Below, piece after piece: positions 58,479 to 64,000 of a DNA stretch of 64,000 nt. The translations under genes and the position numbers were made by a program. Numbering within the stretch: position 1 is the stretch's first letter; every line of letters starts with the position of its first letter. Below the pieces are notes generated by a model. That model saw nothing but the letters and a program-made list of their open reading frames with translations. It was not told the origin of the DNA and did not search any database. The stretch is from Actinokineospora alba (GTDB lineage: Bacteria > Actinomycetota > Actinomycetes > Mycobacteriales > Pseudonocardiaceae): NCBI RefSeq assembly GCF_004362515.1, contig NZ_SNXU01000001.1, forward strand, positions 2,666,001 through 2,730,000. Reading direction: 5' to 3'.

Positions 58479-60208
58479 GCCGCGTCCTCCGCGCTGAGCT
58501 GCGAAGCGACGATCTCCGCATAGGTCGGGCAGGTCTCCAGCAGTTCGTCATGCGTCCCGAGTCCGACGATCTCGCCGTCCTCCAGCACCACGACCTGGTC
58601 CGCTTCCAGCACCGTCGACACCCGCTGGGCGACGATGATCACCGTCGAATCGCGGGTGACCGGCCGCAGCGCCGCCCGCAGCCGTGCGTCGGTCGACACG
58701 TCGAGCGCGGAGAACGAGTCGTCGAACAGGTAGATCTCGGGTCTGCGAACCAAAGCGCGCGCGATGGCTATGCGCTGACGCTGTCCGCCGGACAGGTTCG
58801 TCCCGCCCTGGGCGATCGGCGCGTTCAGCCCCTCGTCCAACGCCTCGACGAAGTCCCGCGCCTGCGCGATCCGCAGTGCCTCCCACAGTTCCTCGTCGGT
58901 CGCCTCAGGCTTGCCGTAGCGAAGGTTCGACGCGATGGTGCCGGTGAACAGGTACGCCTGCTGCGGCACGAGCCCGATCTTGCTCCACAGCACGTCCTGG
59001 TCGAGCCGCCGGACGTCCTCGCCGTCGACCCGCACGACACCGCCGGTGGCGTCGAAGAGCCTGGGGATCAGGTTGAGCAGCGTGGTCTTGCCCGCGCCGG
59101 TCGACCCGATGATCGCCGTGGTCTGCCCCGGCCGGGCCGAGAACGACACGTCGCACAGCACCGGGTCGGTCGCGCCCGGATAGGCGAACGACACCCCGTC
59201 GAAGTCCACTTCGCCGCTGGCCTTGACCGACATCACCGGGTCGGCGGGCGGCACCACCGAGGAGTCGGTGTCGAGGACTTCCTTGATCCGCACGGAAGCC
59301 ACAGCCGCGCGCGGGACCATCATCAGCATGAAGGTCGCCATCATCACGGCCATCAGGATCTGCATGACGTAGTTCAGGAACGCGGTCAGCGCGCCGACCT
59401 GCATCAGGCCGTCGTCCACCCGGTGCCCGCCGAACCACAGCACACCGATCACCGACACGTTCATGATGAACATGACAAACGGGAACATGGCGGCCATGTA
59501 GCGCCCGGTCTTGGTGGCGACGTCGGCGAGCGCGGTGTTCGCACCGGCGAACCGAGCGGTCTCGAACGGCTCGCGGACGAACGCCCGCACCACGCGGATG
59601 CCGGTGATCTGCTCGCGCAGCACCCGGTTCACGTCGTCGACGCGGACCTGCATGTCCTGGAAGCCCGGGACCATCCGCTTGATGATGAAACCCAAGCCCA
59701 CGAACAGGATCGGCACGCAGACCAGCAGCAACCAGGACAACCCGACGTCTTCCTGCAGGGCCATGACCACGCCGCCGACCATCATGATCGGCGCGGCGAC
59801 CATCATCGTGGTCGTCATCATCACCAGCATCTGCACTTGCTGCACGTCGTTGGTGACTCGCGTGATCAGTGACGGCGCGCCGAACTTGGACACCTCGCGC
59901 GACGAGAACGAGCCGACCTGGTCGAACACCCCCGCCCGCAGGTCACGGCCGAACCCCATCGCGGTCTTCGCGCCGAAGTACACGGCGATGCCCGAGCACG
60001 TGATCTGCACCAGCGACACCAGCAGCATCCACGCGCCGACACGCAGGATGTAGCCCGTGTCGCCGTTGACGATGCCGTTGTCGATGATGTCGGCGTTGAG
60101 GCTCGGCAGGTAGAGCGACGCCATCGTGCCGACCAGTTGCAGGCCGACCACGTAGGTGAGCCAGGTTCGGTATCTGGACAGGTACTCCTTGAGCACCTTG
60201 ATCAACAT
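58475..60208 (-). CDS. ABC exporter half-transporter, degenerate site
   Basis: A 577-aa half transporter. Start ATG 60208 has GAGGGGG upstream and shares one base with the TetR stop (TGATG). Walker A GSTGAGKTT and signature NLSGGQRQRIAIARAL are canonical, but Walker B reads IYLFDDSFSALD, with Asp instead of the catalytic Glu, and the switch position has Q in VAQRVST rather than His. Such changes mark the degenerate site of heterodimeric exporters (LmrCD, TM287/288). With the downstream partner it forms the transporter. Confidence 0.88.
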   Translation of the reverse strand: MLIKVLKEYLSRYRTWLTYVVGLQLVGTMASLYLPSLNADIIDNGIVNGDTGYILRVGAWMLLVSLVQITCSGIAVYFGAKTAMGFGRDLRAGVFDQVGSFSSREVSKFGAPSLITRVTNDVQQVQMLVMMTTTMMVAAPIMMVGGVVMALQEDVGLSWLLLVCVPILFVGLGFIIKRMVPGFQDMQVRVDDVNRVLREQITGIRVVRAFVREPFETARFAGANTALADVATKTGRYMAAMFPFVMFIMNVSVIGVLWFGGHRVDDGLMQVGALTAFLNYVMQILMAVMMATFMLMMVPRAAVASVRIKEVLDTDSSVVPPADPVMSVKASGEVDFDGVSFAYPGATDPVLCDVSFSARPGQTTAIIGSTGAGKTTLLNLIPRLFDATGGVVRVDGEDVRRLDQDVLWSKIGLVPQQAYLFTGTIASNLRYGKPEATDEELWEALRIAQARDFVEALDEGLNAPIAQGGTNLSGGQRQRIAIARALVRRPEIYLFDDSFSALDVSTDARLRAALRPVTRDSTVIIVAQRVSTVLEADQVVVLEDGEIVGLGTHDELLETCPTYAEIVASQLSAEDAA

Positions 60209-60810
60209 CAGTGTTCCCCCTCTTTGGTGACGCCGTGGAGCAGGACGCGGGCGATCTCGTCCGGTGTGATCTCGTCGAAGTCCATGCCGGGATGCCGCGA
60301 GCCGAACACGAGGCTGCGGAGCGCGATCGCGGCGGTCTCGGGCGGTACGGACAGTTCGTCGCGGTGTGCGGCGAACAGTTCGGTCAGGGCGGTGTGGAGC
60401 GACCGGTTGGCCTCCACGATGAACTTGGGCGGGCCGTCCGCCGGCCGGTCGCCGGACATCAGGAAGCCGCGGACGGCGATCATCACCGCCATCGTCATGC
60501 GGAAGCGTTCGAGCAGGTGAGCGGTGATGCGCTCGACCTTGTCGCGCAGGTCTCCCGCGCCTTCGAGTGCGGCGGCAAACGTTTGCGCCCGGTCTTGCGG
60601 ATTCATCGTCTCCTCGGCGGCGGCGACCATGAGGGCGCACTTGTCGGGGAAGGCCCGGAAGATGGTGCCCTCGGCGATGCCCGCCGCCTCGGCGATCTGT
60701 TTCGTGGTGACGGCCTGGCCGTGCTCGATGAGCAGGGGGACGACCGCTTTGACGATCGCCTTGCGACGGTCGTCGGGGGTCATGCGTGGGGCTCGCTGCC
60801 GTTCGGTCAC
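60208..60810 (-). CDS. TetR-family regulator of the ABC exporter
   Basis: A 200-aa TetR repressor. GTG 60810 is chosen because TACACT ends 7 nt before it (leaderless); the open frame could start at ATG 60846, but that codon lies inside the -35 and palindrome. The helix-turn-helix is TKQIAEAAGIAEGTIFRAFP (about residues 33-52). The ligand domain has the FRMTMAVMIAVRGFLMSG helix. It heads the operon tetR-ABC-ABC and most likely represses its own promoter through the palindrome at 60824-60843, releasing it when an exported toxic compound binds. Confidence 0.88.
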   Translation of the reverse strand: MTERQRAPRMTPDDRRKAIVKAVVPLLIEHGQAVTTKQIAEAAGIAEGTIFRAFPDKCALMVAAAEETMNPQDRAQTFAAALEGAGDLRDKVERITAHLLERFRMTMAVMIAVRGFLMSGDRPADGPPKFIVEANRSLHTALTELFAAHRDELSVPPETAAIALRSLVFGSRHPGMDFDEITPDEIARVLLHGVTKEGEH

Positions 60811-60817
60811 CCGAGCG

Positions 60818-60846
60818 AGTGTAATGAGTGAGTGCTCACTCATCAA
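60818..60846 (-). promoter_or_regulatory. tetR-ABC operon promoter
   Basis: Read on the minus strand: -35 TTGATG (60846-60841), 17-nt spacer, -10 TACACT (60823-60818), then 7 nt to GTG 60810. Spacing and sequences are near ideal. The whole spacer is the palindromic operator. Confidence 0.65.
60824..60843. promoter_or_regulatory. TetR operator palindrome
   Basis: ATGAGTGAG-TG-CTCACTCAT has perfect 9-nt arms around a 2-nt centre. It fills the spacer between -35 and -10, so a bound TetR dimer would exclude RNA polymerase. Confidence 0.75.
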
Positions 60847-60860
60847 CTGGATTATCGGCG

Positions 60861-60886
60861 TGACCCGTTCGGCAGGCTTCGGGTCA
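60861..60886 (-). terminator. Weak hairpin at the end of jetD
   Basis: A 7-bp stem TGACCCG/CGGGTCA (60861-60867 and 60880-60886) with a 12-nt loop overlaps the jetD stop codon. It may end the Wadjet transcript before the tetR promoter. Confidence 0.35.
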
Positions 60887-62059
60887 GCTGAGGTCGGCCA
60901 GCAGCAGCGGGAGGACGACCTCTTCCTCGACCGCCCACCCCGCGCGCAGGGCCTCGGTCAGGGCGGGCTCCCACGGCGCCGCACCTGGGTCGGGGCCAAG
61001 CGGTGGAAGGTCGACGTTCTCGGCCCTGGCCAGGTCGAGGCCTTCGCGGTAGTCGTCGGCGCCCATGCGCCACGGGGTGCCACCGGTCAGGTCCAGAACC
61101 TGCCTGGTGAGGAGCAGGCCAGTGCGGTCGAAGTCCGCGTGGCACCGGATCGCCGCGCCGGACGCGGCCAGTCGCGAGAGGAGTTGGCGGGCGACGGTGT
61201 TCAGGTGGCCGGAGAGGCAGACCAGCGGCTTCGACAGGCCCGCGTCGATCGAGGCCTCCACCAGTCGCGGGTTCTCGCACACCCAGACGACCGTTCCCGG
61301 CTGCACCAGGTCCTTCGGGGCGGCGACCAGGTCCCGCAGGTCCGCGTGGCGCGGCAGGGGCAGGCCCACGGTCAGGACGGTGGTGGACAGGCCGTCCGGC
61401 GCGACCCCGCACCGCTCCCACAGGGCGCGCTCGTCTCCTGCGGTCTTCGGAAAGTCGAGGCCGTGCGCCAGGGCCGCGGCGCGCAGCACCAGGCCCGCCA
61501 CCTTCTGCCCCCGGTCCAAGGCGCGCGGGCCTGCGGCCAGGTCGGTCCGGGCGATCCACTCGCTGGGGATCGCGCCCGGAGTGAGGGTCAGGCGCGACAG
61601 GATCGCGGTGGCCTGGGCCGCCGGTTCCGCGAGCCGCTCCGGCGGGATCTTGGCGTACCGTCGGACGTGGTCGATCCACAGTGGAGCCCACGGAGCCGCC
61701 TGGAGCCCGGCCGTGGTCAGGGCTTCGGTGAGGATCTCGTCGGACCACTCACGGCGGGAGGCGTCGACCGACGGCTGTTCCGGGCTGAACACGGCGGCTT
61801 CGCCGTGGACGGCCGCCAGCACCTCGTCCAGTCCACAGTGGAACTCGCTCGCGCGCAGCCGTTCGTCGAGGTCGGCGACGGCGATCGTCGTGCCCACCAG
61901 GGCGGTCAGGTCCCGGCCGATCAGCGCGGACACGGCCGCCGCGGCGGCCGGATTCGGTGCCTTGTAACCGAGTTTGACCTGCCCGCGGGCGACCGCCTTG
62001 CGGGCCTGGCGCCACAGGACCTCGTACTCGGGACGGCCGTAGACCTCGGGCATCGTCAC
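60884..62059 (-). CDS. jetD: JetD-like nuclease subunit of type II Wadjet (TIGR02679/DUF2399)
   Basis: A 391-aa protein of the TIGR02679 family, with an N-terminal DUF3323-type region (PEVYGRPEYEVLWRQARKAV) and a C-terminal DUF2399 Toprim-like domain. The Toprim glutamate is in VWVCENPRLVEAS (about 270-282) and the D-x-D in RCHADFDRTGLLL (about 315-327), so the metal site is intact. JetD subunits cleave circular plasmid DNA that the JetABC SMC complex has extruded. Start GTG 62059; ATG 62053 is in frame. Upstream, instead of jetC directly, comes the TnpB element. Length is normal, so the gene itself is undamaged. Confidence 0.85.
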   Translation of the reverse strand: MTMPEVYGRPEYEVLWRQARKAVARGQVKLGYKAPNPAAAAAVSALIGRDLTALVGTTIAVADLDERLRASEFHCGLDEVLAAVHGEAAVFSPEQPSVDASRREWSDEILTEALTTAGLQAAPWAPLWIDHVRRYAKIPPERLAEPAAQATAILSRLTLTPGAIPSEWIARTDLAAGPRALDRGQKVAGLVLRAAALAHGLDFPKTAGDERALWERCGVAPDGLSTTVLTVGLPLPRHADLRDLVAAPKDLVQPGTVVWVCENPRLVEASIDAGLSKPLVCLSGHLNTVARQLLSRLAASGAAIRCHADFDRTGLLLTRQVLDLTGGTPWRMGADDYREGLDLARAENVDLPPLGPDPGAAPWEPALTEALRAGWAVEEEVVLPLLLADLS

Positions 62060-62096
62060 CAGGATTTCCCTAGGATGCTCCGGCGTTCGCGCTGGG

Positions 62097-62122
62097 GAGG
62101 GATCGGGTGTGGGAGATCCTCC
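62097..62122. other. Left-end subterminal hairpin of the IS element
   Basis: GGAGGGATC and GATCCTCC can pair with one bulged G, leaving a loop of about 9-10 nt. IS200/IS605 elements use such imperfect hairpins as transposase recognition sites. Confidence 0.45.
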
Positions 62123-62202
62123 AAGGGCTGAGCGTGACCTCGTCTGCTGGGTCCCATCGGTGTCTCCTGGTTTTGTCGGTGGTGGTCGCTAGGTTGATCG
62201 GC

Positions 62203-63396
62203 ATGTCCCGATTCCGGCTGCAGCCGACACCCGCCCAGGAGCGAGTGTTGCTGGAGCACTGCGGGCATGCCCGGTTCGTGTGGAACCTCGCGGTGGAGCA
62301 GCACTCCCACTGGCGGCAGGGGCGCAAGGCGGCGCCGGGGTACACCGAGCAGTGCCGTCAGTTGACCGAGGCGCGGGCGGTGAACCCGTGGTTGGCGGCC
62401 GGGTCGGTGATCGTGCAGCAGCAGGCGTTGAACGACTTCGCCCAGGCGAAGGCGAACTTCTTCAGCCGAACCCACCGGCGCCCGACCTGGCGCAGACGTG
62501 AGCGGAGCGAAGGCTTTCGGATCGTGGCAGTCAAGCCGGGCGATCTGCGCCGGAGATCCCGCAATATCGGCGAGGTGCGGGTACCCAAGGTGGGTTGGGT
62601 GCGGTTCCGCTGGTCGCGTGCCGTTGCTGTAGATGTGAAGTCCTACCGGGTCACCCGTGACCGGGCGGGCCGCTGGCATGTGGCGTTCGCCGTTGCGCCT
62701 GAGTCGATCGCCGGACCGGGCACCGGTGCCGTGGTCGGCGTGGATCGCGGTGTGGTGGTGTCGGCGGCCCTGTCCACCGGGGAGTTGCTGTCCGTGCCCA
62801 CACTTCGCGACAGCGAGAAGGCGCGACTGCTGCGGCTGCGACGCAAGCTCGCCCGGGCGCAACGCGGCTCCAAACGGCGCGGCAAGGTCAAGGCGGCGAT
62901 CGCGAAGCTCAAGGCCCGCGAAACCGACCGACGCAAGGACTGGGTCGAGAAGACCAGCACCCGCCTTGCCCGAGAGTTTGACGTAGTCGGTGTCGAAGAC
63001 CTCAAGATCCGCGACATGACCCGGTCGGCGAAGGGCACTGTCGACGCGCCCGGTCGCGGTGTGCGGCAGAAGGCGGGCTTGAACCGGGGCATCCTTGCCA
63101 ACGGGTGGGGCCAGTTGGTGACCCGTCTGGAGCACAAGGCTCCGGGCAGGGTGGTGACGGTCGACCCGCGTCACACGAGTCAGCGTTGTTCGGCGTGCGG
63201 GATCGTGGATCGGGAGGCGCGCGAGAGCCAAGCCGTCTTCCGATGCCGGTCCTGCAATCTCGCGTGCAACGCTGATGTGAACGCGGCACTGAATATTCGA
63301 CTCGCGGCAGGGCATGCCGTGACTGCACGGGGAGGCCCACCGTTGGGTGGGCCTGCGAACCGTGAACCTCAACGCGACCTCCTCCTTGTGCGGTAG
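62203..63396 (+). CDS. tnpB: TnpB RNA-guided endonuclease
   Basis: A 397-aa TnpB. ATG 62203 opens MSRFRLQPTPAQERVLLEHC, where family members begin. A helical N-terminal/WED region is followed by the RuvC domain: catalytic Asp in VVGVDRGVVVSAAL (about residue 182), a long arginine/lysine helix, Glu in VVGVEDLKIRDMT (about 265), then the zinc ribbon CSACGIVDRE ... FRCRSCNLACNADVNAALNI (about 330-365) holding the last Asp. All D-E-D residues and the four cysteines are present, so it should be nuclease-active. TnpB cuts DNA next to a short TAM under guidance of an RNA from the element's right end, which helps the element persist after excision. Confidence 0.92.
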   Translation: MSRFRLQPTPAQERVLLEHCGHARFVWNLAVEQHSHWRQGRKAAPGYTEQCRQLTEARAVNPWLAAGSVIVQQQALNDFAQAKANFFSRTHRRPTWRRRERSEGFRIVAVKPGDLRRRSRNIGEVRVPKVGWVRFRWSRAVAVDVKSYRVTRDRAGRWHVAFAVAPESIAGPGTGAVVGVDRGVVVSAALSTGELLSVPTLRDSEKARLLRLRRKLARAQRGSKRRGKVKAAIAKLKARETDRRKDWVEKTSTRLAREFDVVGVEDLKIRDMTRSAKGTVDAPGRGVRQKAGLNRGILANGWGQLVTRLEHKAPGRVVTVDPRHTSQRCSACGIVDREARESQAVFRCRSCNLACNADVNAALNIRLAAGHAVTARGGPPLGGPANREPQRDLLLVR

Positions 63397-63456
63397 TCGC
63401 TGTTGGAATCCCCTGCTTTTCAGCCGGGGGAGGATGTCAAGGGTCGTCCCGCTCCA
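63333..63456 (+). ncRNA. Predicted omega-RNA (reRNA) scaffold and guide
   Basis: Two stable hairpins lie at the expected place, overlapping the tnpB tail and the right end: a 9-bp perfect stem at 63333-63354 (loop GTTG) and an 8-bp stem with one mismatch at 63410-63429. The element ends at 63440. By analogy with ISDra2-type elements, the guide is the next 16 nt or so, GGGTCGTCCCGCTCCA (63441-63456), which belongs to jetC. The 5' end is not determined. Confidence 0.5.
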
Positions 63457-64000
63457 AGCCGCCGCCGTCCCACGTGGTGTGCGTACACGCGACGCCGTGG
63501 CCGGACTTGGGGCGCAGCACGTCGTAGATGTGCATGCGCGGGATGCGGTCGGACACGCCCCAGCCGCTGGGCCAGGTGATCACCCAGTCCATGTCGAGGT
63601 CGACCAACAGCCCCAGCATCCGGGCGATGGTCGGGTCGTCGAGCCGCTCGAACGCCTCGTCGAGCAGGACCAGCCGCAGCGGCGACATCCGTGATGTGGC
63701 CGCGACGCCCGCGCTGATCGCGCCGTAGAACGCCGCCGCGGCAGCGAAAAGCGTCACGTACGAGATCAGGCGGGTCTCGCCGGAGGAGAGCTGGCGCAGC
63801 CGCCGCGAGCGCGGCTTGCCGTCCGGGGCGCTGTCGCGGACCCGCACGGTGAAGGCGAACCAGGAGCGGTAGTCCAGTGCCCGCGCCAAGATCTCCGTGT
63901 AACCGCCGGACGCGGAGTCGCGCTCGGCCTCGATGCGGTCGGTGAACACCTGCTGCAGCCGGGCGTCCTGTTCCTCGCTGCGGTCGGCGAACGGCATCCG
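63437..64000 (-). CDS. jetC: JetC-like SMC ATPase of type II Wadjet (TIGR02680), C-terminal part
   Basis: The last 187 codons of a large SMC-like protein run in from the right edge. The ABC signature LSSGETRLISYVTLFAAAAA (about 70-90 of the visible part) and Walker B LRLVLLDEAFERLDDPTIAR are clear, followed by the family tail WVITWPSGWGVSDRIPRM and IYDVLRPKSG. TIGR02680 proteins are the motor of type II Wadjet, which extrudes and helps destroy plasmids. The stop TGA (63439-63437) is supplied by the end of the inserted IS element, so the native C-terminus, about a dozen residues, has been displaced. The core ATPase motifs are untouched. jetA and jetB should lie beyond the edge. Confidence 0.85.
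   Translation of the reverse strand, partial: RMPFADRSEEQDARLQQVFTDRIEAERDSASGGYTEILARALDYRSWFAFTVRVRDSAPDGKPRSRRLRQLSSGETRLISYVTLFAAAAAFYGAISAGVAATSRMSPLRLVLLDEAFERLDDPTIARMLGLLVDLDMDWVITWPSGWGVSDRIPRMHIYDVLRPKSGHGVACTHTTWDGGGLERDDP

Larger units (their letters stand above)
62090..63440 (+). mobile_element. IS200/IS605-group element carrying only tnpB (IS1341-type)
   Basis: About 1.35 kb. It encodes TnpB but no TnpA (HUH Y1 transposase), so it needs a transposase in trans. The left end has an imperfect hairpin (GGAGGGATC near 62097 with GATCCTCC near 62115). The right end has a 20-nt hairpin at 63410-63429 followed by GGAGGATGTCAA, the kind of terminus seen in actinobacterial members. The right boundary at 63440 is fairly firm. 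The left boundary (62090) is inferred from frame restoration of jetC and could be off by multiples of three. Confidence 0.8.

Noticed and set aside
62056..63372. 438-codon minus frame antisense to tnpB
   Set aside because: Mostly a shadow of tnpB. Only its last ten codons are meaningful, as the displaced tail of jetC.
1..64000. tRNA, rRNA or CRISPR array
   Set aside because: No cloverleaf with CCA-adjacent features, no rRNA-like stretch and no regularly spaced direct repeats were found by eye.

Overview
The window is chromosomal DNA of a high-GC actinomycete, most likely Pseudonocardiales. The reasons are strong G/C third-position bias, many GTG starts, many apparently leaderless promoters (a TAnnnT -10 box 6-8 nt before the start codon), and gene content. 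Several blocks follow the order I recall for the Mycobacterium tuberculosis Rv3212-Rv3199c interval: PQQ-like propeller protein, RhlE helicase, ferritin-like protein, DUF3107, TetR, DUF3152, MoeZ, TIGR02569 kinase, MGMT-like protein, LipV-like hydrolase, AdnA, AdnB, K+ channel and NudC. No tRNA, rRNA or CRISPR array was seen.

Layout. 1-7.1 kb: a partial CorA transporter (minus), a MaoC hydratase, DUF2332, Nudix, a 54-aa membrane peptide with a PH-domain protein, PHP phosphoesterase, MarC, an ArsC-like protein, a RecB-like nuclease and a membrane protein. 7.1-12.3 kb: hydrolase, propeller protein, RhlE, ferritin-like protein and DUF3107. 12.3-16.2 kb: an accessory group with DUF4873, a TetR divergent from an AurF-type di-iron oxygenase, and two tandem alpha/beta hydrolases. 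16.2-22.7 kb: a PP2C phosphatase with an FHA-like partner, then TetR, hydrolase, DUF3152, MoeZ and TIGR02569.

22.7-33.9 kb is a complete nitrate-assimilation island: nitrate reductase and its flavoprotein partner, NarK, DUF1206, then nirB-nirD-nnaR-sirohydrochlorin chelatase joined by 4-nt overlaps. It takes up nitrate, reduces it to nitrite and then ammonia, finishes the siroheme that NirB needs, and carries its own regulator. A GlnR-like box lies ahead of nirB. 33.9-37.3 kb holds a HicB-like regulator, pirin, a TPR protein, a hydrolase and a small helical protein. 37.3-46.8 kb is a DNA-repair block (alkyltransferase-like protein, LipV-like hydrolase, AdnA, Uma2, AdnB) followed by the K+ channel. 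46.8-55.8 kb holds envelope proteins (YpfJ-type metallopeptidase, DUF2207, a sortase-type surface protein), an active/inactive M16 peptidase pair and NudC.

55.8-60.8 kb: a membrane protein, then a TetR-regulated heterodimeric ABC exporter whose promoter spacer is a near-perfect palindrome. 60.9-64 kb is the most notable region: a type II Wadjet anti-plasmid locus (jetD complete, jetC entering from the right edge) with a TnpB-only IS200/IS605-type element inserted at the extreme 3' end of jetC. TnpB keeps its catalytic residues. Hairpins in the tnpB tail and right end look like an omega-RNA scaffold whose guide would be read from jetC itself. Removing the element on paper restores a jetC frame that ends in a stop overlapping the jetD GTG start.
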